Positions 52,490-60,441 of a stretch of DNA of 64,000 nt are shown here, piece by piece. The notes beneath the pieces are model-generated. The model saw only the letters and a program-made list of their open reading frames with translations. It did no database searches and was not told the origin of the DNA. The DNA lies in the NCBI GenBank assembly GCA_015059485.1, contig SVAH01000001.1:1-64000 (forward strand). Reading direction: 5' to 3'. The position numbers and the translations under genes are program-made. How positions within the stretch are numbered: position 1 is the stretch's first letter; the number at the start of each line of letters is the position of its first letter. Source of the stretch: Bacillota bacterium. GTDB lineage: Bacteria; Bacillota_I; Bacilli_A; RF39; UBA660.

Positions 52490-53609
52490 AACAATATTAA
52501 AAATAATAAATAAACTAAAAGGAATGATAATATTATATACAGTTATGTTAGTATCTATAACTCTTTTAAATCAAACAAGCAATACAAACGTAACAAATTT
52601 TGAAGAATCAAAACCAGATATTTTAATAGTGAATAAAGATACTAATGACAAACTTACAAATGGTTTTATAAAATATTTAAAAAAACATTCAAATGTAAAA
52701 AAAATAAAAGAAGATAAAATAGATGATGCTATATTTTATAGAGATATAAATTATGTTGTTTATATACCAGATAGTTTTTCAAGTGATATACTAAATGGAA
52801 AGAAACCAATAATTGATTACAAAGCTAGTGGTGATTATTATTCTTCATATACACAAATGCTAATAGAAAAATATATAAAAATAGCTCTTATTTATAAAGA
52901 TTATTATAAAGATGATGAATTAGTAAACAAAATAAATAAAACAGTTGAAAGTAATATAAAAGTAGAGATGACAACTAAATTAGATACTAATGCACTAAAT
53001 ATAACAACAGTATTCTTTAACTTTTTAAATTATGCATTCTTAGCAGGATGTGTGTATTCAATAAGTATGGTACTATCTATATTAAAAGAAAAAAATGTAT
53101 ATAAAAGAACAATAATAAGTAGCTACAATTTTAAAAAATATAATAGTATAGTACTATTAACTAACTTTTTTGTAATATTTGCTATGTATATCATATATAT
53201 GATACTTAGTATAATATTATTTAAAAAAATAATGTTTACTACTAATGGTATTATGTTTATGATTAATTCATTTATATTTATGTTATGCGCTTTATCAATC
53301 GGCTTCTTAATTGGAAATATTACTCAAAATAAAAATGCTATAGGTGGTATAGTCAATGTAGTAGCTCTTGGTACATCATTCTTATGCGGTTGCTTTGTAC
53401 CAATTGAATATTTACCTGATTATGTAATAAATATTTCTAAAATATTACCAACACATTATTTTGTAATGAATAATGAATTAATTAAAACATTGGAAGTATT
53501 TGACTATAAGAATATAAAACCTTTAATCCAAAACTCTTTAGTTTTAATTGGTTTTACAATCGGTTTTATAATTTTAACTAAATTATTATCAAAAAAGAAA
53601 AATATTTAA
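52476..53609 (+). CDS. ABC-2 exporter permease
   Basis: 377 residues with the same plan as its partner: an N-terminal helix, a large exterior loop with SKPDILIVNKDTNDKLTNGFIKYL, and five C-terminal helices ending in GFTIGFIILTKLL. GCFVPIEYLPDYVINISKILPTHYFVMNNE is the typical post-helix signature of this permease class. TAGGAGGG precedes the ATG inside the upstream gene. The 90 bp after the stop contain no gene, then a terminator. Confidence 0.9.
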   Translation: MTVFKTILKIINKLKGMIILYTVMLVSITLLNQTSNTNVTNFEESKPDILIVNKDTNDKLTNGFIKYLKKHSNVKKIKEDKIDDAIFYRDINYVVYIPDSFSSDILNGKKPIIDYKASGDYYSSYTQMLIEKYIKIALIYKDYYKDDELVNKINKTVESNIKVEMTTKLDTNALNITTVFFNFLNYAFLAGCVYSISMVLSILKEKNVYKRTIISSYNFKKYNSIVLLTNFFVIFAMYIIYMILSIILFKKIMFTTNGIMFMINSFIFMLCALSIGFLIGNITQNKNAIGGIVNVVALGTSFLCGCFVPIEYLPDYVINISKILPTHYFVMNNELIKTLEVFDYKNIKPLIQNSLVLIGFTIGFIILTKLLSKKKNI

Positions 53610-53698
53610 GAGGAGATTAGATATAAAAAATAAGGAAAATATTTGATAATGAATCTGAATTAGAAAGCTTTTTAAAGATATACAAAACATTATGAATT

Positions 53699-53738
53699 GG
53701 ATAAAATATCATATTATGATATTTTATCCTTTTTTTAT
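53699..53738 (+). terminator. Terminator of the ABC-2 exporter operon
   Basis: GGATAAAATATCA and TGATATTTTATCC (13 bp) followed by a T run. Confidence 0.9.
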
Positions 53739-53816
53739 TATGTAAAGTAGATTAAATTGTGCTATGAATGGTTTTAGTAATATGTTAGAATATAGAAAGG
53801 AGTATGGAGTAATAAT

Positions 53817-54476
53817 ATGAAAACAAAAAATTTAAAAATTTCATTAATAATAAATTTGTTAATATTAGTATTAGTAACTTTGGGTACTATTTTTATGGTA
53901 ATAGGATTTAGTTTTATGGGCGGTACCCAAGTATTAACATCAACTGGTTTTTCACCACTTAAATATTATACTGTTGATTCTAATATTTTGGTTGGAATAG
54001 CGTCATTATTAATAGTTATATATGAATGTAGATTATCAAATAATAAAATTAAAGAAATACCTAAATTTATTTTTATATTAAAATATGTATCAACAGTAGC
54101 TGTTTGTCTTACTTTCTTAGTAACACTATTTTATTTAGCACCATTGTATGGAAATAAATTCTTGTTTCTGTATAAAAATTCTAATTTATTTTTTCATTTA
54201 CTAGTGCCAATATTAAGCTTTATATCATTTACTTTATATGAAAAAGCTAATTTAGAATTTAAACATACATTTTACGGAATATCTACAATGATATTATATG
54301 GAGTTTACTATGCAACAAACATTTTTATCCATCAAAAAAATGGAGTGGTTACAATTGAATATGATTGGTATAGTTTCGTTAAAGATGGTGTATCAAATAT
54401 ATTTATTGTGTTCCCAGTAATGATAATATTTACATATTTAATCTCAGTTATGATCTATAAATTAAATAAAAAGTAG
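53817..54476 (+). CDS. Polytopic membrane protein (Pr6Pr-like)
   Basis: 219 residues, six hydrophobic segments. The segment FSPLKYYTVDSNILVGIASLLIVIYE and later FYLAPLYG...LVPILSFISFTLYEKAN recall the Pr6Pr group of six-helix membrane proteins, in which YTxxSN and a D/E-containing last loop recur. Assignment is tentative. GAAAGGAGT is the ribosome binding site. Monocistronic, ending at a bidirectional terminator. Confidence 0.6.
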   Translation: MKTKNLKISLIINLLILVLVTLGTIFMVIGFSFMGGTQVLTSTGFSPLKYYTVDSNILVGIASLLIVIYECRLSNNKIKEIPKFIFILKYVSTVAVCLTFLVTLFYLAPLYGNKFLFLYKNSNLFFHLLVPILSFISFTLYEKANLEFKHTFYGISTMILYGVYYATNIFIHQKNGVVTIEYDWYSFVKDGVSNIFIVFPVMIIFTYLISVMIYKLNKK

Positions 54477-54495
54477 GGTAATTTCCTACTTTTAT
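54470..54495. terminator. Bidirectional terminator between convergent genes
   Basis: AAAGTAGG and CCTACTTT with a 7-nt loop. It contains the ends of both genes. Confidence 0.85.
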
Positions 54496-55142
54496 TCATT
54501 TATATATTTTGATAGTTTAAATGTAATTATTCTATATCCAATTCTATTAATATGAAGTCCATCAGTAGTATAATAATTAAATAATGTATCACTAAATATT
54601 TCAAGTGTATCGTACATGCCTATATATGTACATTTATTTTCATTACACATTTTTTGAATTAATTTGTTAATTTTTTTAATTCTCTTATTATTATCTTTTG
54701 TTAATAATGCATTGTTATAAACTTTATTATTCTTTTTATAATTTACCGGATATATAGATTCTACATATATTTTAGTTTTAGGTAATTCTTTTTTAATACT
54801 AGTTACTATTAATTCAATATTATTAGCTATATCTATATCAGATAAATTGCTATATATAATATCATTTGTTCCAATAAGTAAAAATATTTTATCTGGTTTA
54901 TATGTATAAACTCTATTATCTAAATCATTTAATATATCAGTAGTTAAATTACCACCAATACCACTGTTAATTATATTATGATTTGGAAAATATTTTTTTA
55001 AGTCATATCTTTCTGTGATTGAATCTCCTAAAAATAAAATTTTATCTTTATTTTCTTTATTAATGTTATATTTATATATTATAATTGGAACTGATATTAA
55101 TATAATCAAAATAATTAATATACATAATATTTTATTCTTCAT
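54492..55142 (-). CDS. SGNH/GDSL-family hydrolase, membrane anchored
   Basis: 216 residues. An N-terminal helix (ILCILIILIILISVPIIIY) anchors it, and the catalytic part faces out. Block I FLGDSITERYDL holds the nucleophile Ser, block II GIGGNLTTDIL the oxyanion Gly, block III LIGTNDI the Asn, and block V DGLHINRIGYR the Asp-x-x-His pair. Such enzymes remove acyl or acetyl groups from surface glycans or lipids. The adjacent lipoprotein gene is on the same strand 65 bp upstream with a terminator in between. Confidence 0.9.
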   Translation of the reverse strand: MKNKILCILIILIILISVPIIIYKYNINKENKDKILFLGDSITERYDLKKYFPNHNIINSGIGGNLTTDILNDLDNRVYTYKPDKIFLLIGTNDIIYSNLSDIDIANNIELIVTSIKKELPKTKIYVESIYPVNYKKNNKVYNNALLTKDNNKRIKKINKLIQKMCNENKCTYIGMYDTLEIFSDTLFNYYTTDGLHINRIGYRIITFKLSKYINE

Positions 55143-55177
55143 ATTATCACCATATTAATTATATCATATTGTCAAAA

Positions 55178-55204
55178 ATAAAAAGCACTTAATGTGCTTT
55201 TTAT
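55178..55204. terminator. Terminator between the lipoprotein and SGNH genes
   Basis: AAAAGCAC and GTGCTTTT stem with A/T-rich flanks, usable on both strands. It ends the minus-strand lipoprotein transcript. Confidence 0.8.
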
Positions 55205-55207
55205 AAA

Positions 55208-55738
55208 TTATTTTACAGCCTTAATACTTTTAATATTATTAAGAATGTCTTGAACTTCTTCATTTTTAATAGCAGCTTTAGCTGATTCTTCAGTATCTTT
55301 ATTACCACGAACTGTTAATATTAAATTATATTCTTTGCTATCACCACATGGAAGTTCAATTTCGTAGTACATATATGAACCATAGAAATATTGAATACCT
55401 TTTAAATCACCATATGTAACTTCTTTATATTCATCGTTGTCTTTACGTTTTTCTTTTAAAGTATTCCAATCGCCTTTATGGAAGTAACCAAAGTCATCGC
55501 TAAACTCAATACCAATCTTGAAATCTTTTCCAACTAAAGCAGCTTGTTCTCTAGAAGTTCTAAGGTCATCTTTATTAGTTGAAATTTTATAATCAGTATC
55601 TTCCTTTACATTGAAGATAATAGTTCCTTCTTTACCCTCAAACTTTAATTCCTTTCTTTTTGGCTCACATCCAGTAGCAGACAATAAAGTTACTGCAAGA
55701 AGTGCTACTAACAAAACACTTTTAAATCTTTTCATCAT
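55208..55738 (-). CDS. Lipoprotein of unknown function
   Basis: 176 residues. Lipobox SATGC after a standard signal peptide. The mature part begins ELKFEGKEGTIIFNVKEDTDYKISTNKDD, similar in plan to the lipoprotein at 34088, then ATYGDLKGIQYFYGSYMYYEIELPCG-like strands and an acidic end. Function unknown; anchored outside the membrane. GGAGAC precedes the ATG. The gene marks the left boundary of the cassette array, whose first recognisable piece begins about 60 bp to its right on the other strand. Confidence 0.72.
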   Translation of the reverse strand: MMKRFKSVLLVALLAVTLLSATGCEPKRKELKFEGKEGTIIFNVKEDTDYKISTNKDDLRTSREQAALVGKDFKIGIEFSDDFGYFHKGDWNTLKEKRKDNDEYKEVTYGDLKGIQYFYGSYMYYEIELPCGDSKEYNLILTVRGNKDTEESAKAAIKNEEVQDILNNIKSIKAVK

Positions 55739-55799
55739 AAGTCTCCTTTCAATATTAATTATATAATACTTTTATTTAAGAAACAAGTGATATGATACA

Positions 55800-55996
55800 A
55801 TGAATATTAAACATTTAGAGCAATGAAAGATGCTCAAGTTTTATTGATGAATTTATTAAATAAAAAAACTATATGACAAATCTAACATATTTGATTACGG
55901 TTTATAGTAACAATAAAAATGACTTGAAATTAGATAGAATTATACTAAATTTTATCTTTTTTATGTTATAATTTAATAAGAATGAAATTAATCCAA
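55800..55996 (+). repeat. Degenerate left edge of the cassette array
   Basis: No gene. The stretch GAGCAATGAAAGATGCTC-AAGTTTTATT (from about 55818) resembles the spacer of junction 2 (CAATGAGATCTTGC-AAGTTTTATT), so an eroded spacer seems present. A TGTTATAAT extended -10 box at about 55963-55971 could start a transcript just before the first short reading frame. Confidence 0.4.
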
Positions 55997-56078
55997 ATGA
56001 ATGAAAATAAAACTAATATAAACTGGTTGGTTTGTAATATGCATGCAGTCAAGACTAGGTAAAAAAGAGGTGTAAAAA
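55997..56078 (+). repeat. Array junction 0 (short form)
   Basis: The short frame at 55997-56062 starts MNENKTNINWLVCNMHAV and ends after 21 codons. It is followed by the fused site AGTCAAGACTAG (about 56050) and the ribosome binding site AAAGAGGTG of cassette gene 1. There is no spacer or promoter. The 5' flank ATCCAA before the ATG matches junctions 1, 2 and 7. Confidence 0.8.
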
Positions 56079-56525
56079 ATGATAAACCGTATAATAATGG
56101 AATTGTATGATGATTATTTAAATAATAATATTGAATCACTAATTGAATTTTCAAAAAAAACATTACCATCTGATGGAACTGATAAATTATTTATAGGATG
56201 TATGTTAATTATGTTTTCTAGAGCTAATGGGTTTAAATCAAGATATGATTGTAATAGAGAACAATTATTATCAATAGTATATGCAGTAAAAGAAAAAATA
56301 GGCGAGTCTAATTTATTAGAATTTTATATTGATAGATTAAATACTAAAAAAGGAATAAATAAATATTTTAATAATGTATTTAATGATGTTAATTTAGTAA
56401 AACATGCTGATTTGATAATTAAATATTTGGAACAATTTAAGCCAAGATTTATTGAAGATATAAAAAAATACGAAGATAAAATTGATGCATATATTAAAAA
56501 CAAAGGAGTTGATCCAAATGAATGA
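56079..56525 (+). CDS. Cassette gene 1: unknown protein
   Basis: 148 residues, helical and soluble, no known domain. Recognisable stretches: KLFIGCMLIMFSRANGFKS (about 45-63) and LIIKYLEQFKPRFIEDIKKYEDKID. AAAGAGGTG sits before the ATG. The last residues GVDPNE are encoded by the flanking junction sequence, not by an independent gene end: the stop TGA overlaps the ATG of the following short frame (56518). This implies that the original C-terminus was lost or altered on capture. Confidence 0.7.
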   Translation: MINRIIMELYDDYLNNNIESLIEFSKKTLPSDGTDKLFIGCMLIMFSRANGFKSRYDCNREQLLSIVYAVKEKIGESNLLEFYIDRLNTKKGINKYFNNVFNDVNLVKHADLIIKYLEQFKPRFIEDIKKYEDKIDAYIKNKGVDPNE

Positions 56526-56716
56526 AAATAAAACTAATATAAACTGGTTGAGAATAATTTAATTAAGAACATGTGGAAATCCTTATAAATAAAGTAGTTT
56601 TTCAAAAATAGATCTTGCATATTTTTAATAAAAGCAGTTAAAAATAAGTGATTTTTTGTTAAGAAGTTTCCAGGTGATTGCGGAAGTTAAGAACATATAA
56701 ATAAGAGGTGATAGTA
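56502..56716 (+). repeat. Array junction 1 (long form, spacer class I)
   Basis: Short frame 56518-56562, MNENKTNINWLRII. Site A AATTAAGAACAT (56561-56572); site B AGTTAAGAACAT (56685-56696). The spacer carries AATCCTTATAAA near A and the class I block GATCTTGCAT...GTTAAAA (promoter-like). AAGAGGTG leads to gene 2. Sites A and B share one word, different from other junctions. Confidence 0.85.
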
Positions 56717-56962
56717 ATGAAAAATGAGCAAGATAAAATAGTTAAAGCAAGAGAATTCTGTCAAAAAGTTAAAGAACTTGCAAAAGAATATAGTTTATCT
56801 TTCTTTGTTGTTACAGAGGGTGCAAGTGCAATAAGTAATAATGGGTGTGAAGCTGTAAAAAATGCTAGAGATAACCATATAAAATGGGAATTAGAACACG
56901 GTAGTGATCCTTACGAAGATTGGGATAAGGATAAAGGAGGCAATCCAAATGAACAAAAATAA
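56717..56962 (+). CDS. Cassette gene 2: small conserved Bacillota protein
   Basis: 81 residues from ATG 56717 (the GTG at 56708 is part of the ribosome binding site). The block AREFCQKVKELAKEYSLSFF followed by VVTEGASAISNNGCEAVKNARDNHIKWE matches a small family of hypothetical proteins common in Bacillota and their phages, of unknown function. The C-terminus GGNPNEQK is read from the junction sequence, as in genes 1, 5 and 6. Confidence 0.75.
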   Translation: MKNEQDKIVKAREFCQKVKELAKEYSLSFFVVTEGASAISNNGCEAVKNARDNHIKWELEHGSDPYEDWDKDKGGNPNEQK

Positions 56963-57174
56963 AACTAATATAAACTGGTTGGCTTGTATTTATGGCGACA
57001 ATCACTTAAATCCTTATAAAATGGAAATTTTTAAACAATGAGATCTTGCAAGTTTTATTAAAAAATGAAGAAAAAGCAAAAAAAATAGATTAAAATATGT
57101 CCATTTTTGAGAGAAATTAGGGTACTGGCTTGTAATATGTCGATAAATTTTAATGACAAAAAAGAGGTGATTAT
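56933..57174 (+). repeat. Array junction 2 (long form, spacer class I)
   Basis: Short frame 56949-57041, starting MNKNKTNINWLACIYGD and running to 30 residues. Site A GGCTTGTATTTATGGCGACA (56981-57000) is matched by site B GGCTTGTAATATGTCGATAA (57127-57146). Spacer with GATCTTGC and AATCCTTATAAAAT. AAAGAGGTG follows before gene 3. This A/B pair is the most divergent from the AGTC-type pairs, yet the two members agree with each other. Confidence 0.85.
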
Positions 57175-57681
57175 ATGATATCTTTAACTGAATATAAACA
57201 GTATCTGATCAGTGTTTGTCACTGGCCAATAGATCATGATATTGCTGAAATTGAGAAAAGAAAGAATATAATGAATAAGAGATATTCAGATGAATATTTA
57301 GAAAAAATCATTTCTGATACATATAGTTTTATATATGATGTTTTAGAATCTGAAACAATTAAAGATGGGTATTTTAAAAAAGCTGTTGATGATGATACAA
57401 CTTCATATATAGATTTGAATTTATCTGGTGGTGCGTGTTCGGACACTTTATTTGTTGATGATAGCACAGGAAGAATAATAAGTAATTATTTGATGCATCA
57501 AGTTTGGGGAAGAGATTTGATTATTTATATTAAATGTGATGAAATTGAAGATGATAGTGATGAAGATATTTTGAGTTTTTATTTTAGATATTATATTTAC
57601 ATACAAGGATTTCCTGAAAATATTGATAAAGTAAAAGAAAGTATTTTTGGAAAAAGTAAACAGTTAATAAAAAGGAGTTGA
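57175..57681 (+). CDS. Cassette gene 3: unknown acidic protein
   Basis: 168 residues. No family recognised. Features: SLTEYKQYLISVCHWPIDHDI at the start, a central TTSYIDLNLSGGACSDTLFVDD and an aromatic-rich FYFRYYIYIQGFPENIDKV near the end. Soluble, no signal. Size and acidity would suit an immunity-like or adaptor protein, which is speculation. The stop (57679-57681) lies in the ribosome binding site of the next short frame. Confidence 0.65.
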   Translation: MISLTEYKQYLISVCHWPIDHDIAEIEKRKNIMNKRYSDEYLEKIISDTYSFIYDVLESETIKDGYFKKAVDDDTTSYIDLNLSGGACSDTLFVDDSTGRIISNYLMHQVWGRDLIIYIKCDEIEDDSDEDILSFYFRYYIYIQGFPENIDKVKESIFGKSKQLIKRS

Positions 57682-57762
57682 TAGGGATGAATGAAAATAA
57701 AACTAACATAAATTGGTTGAGAACAATTTAGTCAAGACCAACAAAAATAGAGGTGATAAAAT
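57671..57762 (+). repeat. Array junction 3 (short form)
   Basis: Short frame 57687-57731, MNENKTNINWLRTI, preceded by GGAGTTGATAGGG. A single fused site AGTCAAGACCA (57730-57740) is followed within 12 bp by AGAGGTG and gene 4. No spacer or promoter, so gene 4 must be read from upstream. This is what deletion between A and B of a long junction would leave. Confidence 0.85.
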
Positions 57763-58437
57763 ATGAAATTAGTTACTTTTCAAACAATTGAAGCAGTTAA
57801 TGATTTATTTAAAAAAGGTTATTTAGAATGTAATAAAAATAAAATAAATTTAGAAAAATCTGGTCCAACTTATAAATGGGTTCTCAATAAAATGAATGAA
57901 AGGATACCTAATCCAAATAATGTAGATTATCCTTTATGGTGTTGGGTAAAATGTTATAATGGAATATGTCCACCTAAGAAAAAAGGAAAAAGAGTTGAAG
58001 GTTTTGATGTTAAAATAACATTTAATAAAAATGAAAAAGATGTTTTTATTACTGATTTTAGAAGATATTCATTTCTTTTAAAGAATACATATATTCCAAA
58101 TTCTTTAAAAGAAAAAGAGGAATTTGAAAAACTATTGCAAAAATATGATATAACAGCAGAAGAACTAAAAGCATATGTTAGACCTGACAAATATAAAAAT
58201 AATAGAACTGATAAAGAATATATTGATATATGTGATAAAATTAGAAAAACTTTTGATAGATGTATTACTAAAAATAGTGATGTGCTACAAGGATGTGTTT
58301 GGAGGATAAATCTTGATGAAGTAGAAAAAATAGAAATATTAAAAGATGATGGATATGTTTATGGATCTTTAAATTACATAAGAAGTAATGGAAAAAGAAT
58401 AGATTGGCAAAAAGACTATTATAAGTTATTAAAATAA
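57763..58437 (+). CDS. Cassette gene 4: DUF3841 protein
   Basis: 224 residues. The family pattern is clear: KLVTFQTIEAVNDLFKKGYL at the start, TYKWVLNKMNERI, then YPLWCWVKCYNG (P-x-W-x-W), VEGFDVKITFNKNEKDVFITDF, and a late Q-x-x-x-W-R-I (LQGCVWRINLDEV). DUF3841 proteins are single-domain, cytoplasmic and uncharacterised. Unlike genes 1, 2, 5 and 6, its stop precedes the junction flank. It lacks its own promoter. Confidence 0.85.
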   Translation: MKLVTFQTIEAVNDLFKKGYLECNKNKINLEKSGPTYKWVLNKMNERIPNPNNVDYPLWCWVKCYNGICPPKKKGKRVEGFDVKITFNKNEKDVFITDFRRYSFLLKNTYIPNSLKEKEEFEKLLQKYDITAEELKAYVRPDKYKNNRTDKEYIDICDKIRKTFDRCITKNSDVLQGCVWRINLDEVEKIEILKDDGYVYGSLNYIRSNGKRIDWQKDYYKLLK

Positions 58438-58669
58438 CGGAGTTGATAGGGATGAATGAACATAAAACTAATATAAACTGGTTGATAACAATTTAGTCTA
58501 ACTATACATGAAACTCCTATAAAATAAGGAAAAACTAATACTTAATAATTACATATTTTAATAAATAATTACTAAAAAATAATAAAAATGACCAAAATAA
58601 TATTAAAAATAACAAAGTATTTAATACTTGGTGTTTACAGTCTAACTTTTAATAAAAAGAGGTGAAATA
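58438..58669 (+). repeat. Array junction 4 (long form, spacer class II)
   Basis: Short frame 58452-58496, MNEHKTNINWLITI. Site A AGTCTAAC (58495-58502), site B AGTCTAAC (58639-58646), the latter in TTGGTGTTTACAGTCTAAC. The class II spacer has AACTCCTATAAAATAAGG, a promoter-like TTACAT plus A/T-rich -10 region, and the inverted repeat AAGTATT/AATACTT just before B. AAAGAGGTG precedes gene 5. Confidence 0.85.
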
Positions 58670-58984
58670 ATGAAAAAAGTAAATGTTACTAAGATATTAA
58701 TAATTATTTCAGTTATTATAATTGTTTTAGGGATAATAACAGGAATTGGAGTATCTAATTCTATTGATAATTCTATTCCTAAAGAAAGTATATATGTTGA
58801 TGGATCTGATTTTTCTGGTATAGTACAAATTGCTGGGATAATGGGTTCAAAGATGATAGGTACATTAATAGTATTTGGTAGTTTTGTTATAGATGCTTTT
58901 ATTTGGCTAATATATGGATTTATAATATTAATTATTAATATAGTTAAAAAAATAAAGAATAAGGGAGTTGATAGGGATGAATGA
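58670..58984 (+). CDS. Cassette gene 5: small membrane protein
   Basis: 104 residues. Helix 1 about residues 9-30 (ILIIISVIIIVLGIITGIGV), a short exterior loop with a Ser/Asp-rich stretch, then hydrophobic segments about 45-65 and 68-92 (GTLIVFGSFVIDAFIWLIYGFI). It ends KKIKNKGVDRDE; the last six residues come from the junction flank and are identical to those of gene 6. Function unknown. Its promoter is probably the one in junction 4. Confidence 0.68.
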   Translation: MKKVNVTKILIIISVIIIVLGIITGIGVSNSIDNSIPKESIYVDGSDFSGIVQIAGIMGSKMIGTLIVFGSFVIDAFIWLIYGFIILIINIVKKIKNKGVDRDE

Positions 58985-59205
58985 AAATAAAACTAATATA
59001 AATTGGTTGATTACAATTAATTTAAACCACTTTGGAACTTCTTGTAATATAAAGGAAAACTAGAAAATAGATCTTACATGTTTTGAATAAAAATATGTTA
59101 AAATAGATAAAAATTGGTCAAAAATGACTATTTTTAATACAAAATAGCGGAAGAATTAGTAAAGTGATTACAGAAGTTAAACCACTAGAAAACTGAGGTG
59201 AATAT
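58961..59205 (+). repeat. Array junction 5 (long form, spacer class I)
   Basis: Short frame 58977-59063, MNENKTNINWLITINLNHF and on to 28 residues. Site A ATTTAAACCACT (about 59020-59031) is matched by site B AGTTAAACCACT (59175-59186). Upstream parts also agree (TTGATTACA versus GTGATTACA). Spacer: ATCTTACAT, 19 nt, TAAAAT and a small AAATGACTATTT hairpin. GAGGTG leads into gene 6. Confidence 0.85.
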
Positions 59206-59619
59206 ATGGACTATATATTAGGATATGATTGTGATGGTAATGAAATATATGAATATAGAGTTTTACGTGCCATTTGGTCAAATGATATAGATATAAAGGA
59301 TTTAGAAGATGCTGATCCAAGACAATATTGTGCTATTGTAAGTGATGATGGAATTGCTTATGCAATTAGTGTTTATGATTGGTGGAATAGTGATTTAATC
59401 AGAAAAAAAGAAGAAATAAAAGAAACTGAAGAAATACCAATAGTTGTAAAGCCAATAAATGAAATGATAAATTATGAAGTTGCAACTTGTAGTGAAGGAG
59501 ATTTTTATTATAGTTTAAATCGTAATGAATTAAAGAAAAAGCTAAATGAAATCTTAAATAAAGGTCATAATAAAGTAAAAAAATTGGTAAATAATAAAGG
59601 AGTTGATAGGGATGAATAA
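59206..59619 (+). CDS. Cassette gene 6: unknown protein
   Basis: 137 residues. The N-terminal half (YILGYDCDGNEIYEYRVLRAIW, then DPRQYCAIVSDDGIAYAISVYDWW) seems a small alpha/beta domain. A Glu/Ile/Lys linker leads to a second part with VATCSEGDFYYSLNRNELKKKLNEIL. No family recognised. The C-terminus NNKGVDRDE is shared with gene 5 and derives from the junction. Soluble. Confidence 0.65.
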   Translation: MDYILGYDCDGNEIYEYRVLRAIWSNDIDIKDLEDADPRQYCAIVSDDGIAYAISVYDWWNSDLIRKKEEIKETEEIPIVVKPINEMINYEVATCSEGDFYYSLNRNELKKKLNEILNKGHNKVKKLVNNKGVDRDE

Positions 59620-59830
59620 AAATAAAACTAATATAAATTGGTTGATATTGATTTAGTCTAGCCATTCATAAAATTCCAATAAAATATGGGAAAAACAAGT
59701 ATATACTTGTTACATAATTTAATAAGAATCTGTAAAATAATAATAAAAATAGCTAAAAAAGTATCAAAAATGGCATAGCATTTGATACTTGGTATTGACG
59801 GTTAAACTTTTATAAAAAGAGGTGATATAA
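59596..59830 (+). repeat. Array junction 6 (long form, spacer class II)
   Basis: Short frame 59612-59656, MNKNKTNINWLILI. Site A AGTCTAGCC (59655-59663), with TTGATATTGATTT before it; site B GGTTAAACT (59800-59808), preceded by TTGGTATTGAC. Here the left parts of A and B agree but the AGTC parts do not. The spacer contains the palindrome ACAAGTATATACTTGT, promoter TTACAT-17-TAAAAT, and the 10-bp stem AAGTATCAAA/TTTGATACTT. Confidence 0.82.
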
Positions 59831-60352
59831 ATGAATTATACAATAGAAAAACTGAGTGTAGATAATGCACATGAATATGCATATGTTAATTCACGTGCAT
59901 GGCTAGAATCATATAAAGGCATAATTGACGATGAATATCTTGAAAAAATAAATACTGATGAGAGTATAAAAACTTTTACTGAAAAATTAAAAGGATATGT
60001 AGTTAATGATCCAGATTATTTCTTTTTGTTGAGAGTTGAAGGAAAACCTGCTGGAGTTCTATGCGTTAGAAATCCAAAGTATGAAGATTATCAAGATTGT
60101 GGTGAACTCGGTGCTATATATTTATTAAATGAAGCAAAGGGGAAAGGATATGGAAAAGTTCTTTTCAAATTTGCAAAAGAAGAATTAAAAAAGATGGGTT
60201 ATAAAAAGATGGTAAATGGTTGTATTGATGGAAATCCATCAAATGAATTTTATAAGCATATGGGTGGTAAGTTAGTAAAACAAATTTCATTTGTTGTTAA
60301 AAACTATGGACAAGAATTAACTGAAAATGTATATTATTATGAAAATATTTAA
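59831..60352 (+). CDS. Cassette gene 7: GNAT N-acetyltransferase
   Basis: 173 residues. GNAT landmarks: YTIEKLSVDNAHEYAYVNSRAW with SYKGIIDDEYLEKI (a RimI/YjaB-like N-terminus), beta4 GELGAIYLLNEAKGKGYGKVLF (about 98-118) with the acetyl-CoA loop KGKGYG, and PSNEFYKHMGGKLVKQISF at the end. Acceptor unknown; could acetylate a small molecule or antibiotic. It has its own promoter in junction 6. The stop precedes the junction flank. Confidence 0.9.
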   Translation: MNYTIEKLSVDNAHEYAYVNSRAWLESYKGIIDDEYLEKINTDESIKTFTEKLKGYVVNDPDYFFLLRVEGKPAGVLCVRNPKYEDYQDCGELGAIYLLNEAKGKGYGKVLFKFAKEELKKMGYKKMVNGCIDGNPSNEFYKHMGGKLVKQISFVVKNYGQELTENVYYYENI

Positions 60353-60441
60353 AGTAGTTGATCCAAATGAATGAAAATAAAACTAATATAAATTGGTTGA
60401 TAACAATTTAGTCAAGACCAGATAAAAATGAGGTGATTTAT
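60353..60441 (+). repeat. Array junction 7 (short form)
   Basis: Short frame 60367-60411, MNENKTNINWLITI, with GTTGATCCAA before the ATG. Single fused site AGTCAAGACCA (60410-60420), then GAGGTG and gene 8. No spacer or promoter, so genes 7 and 8 form one transcription unit. Confidence 0.85.
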
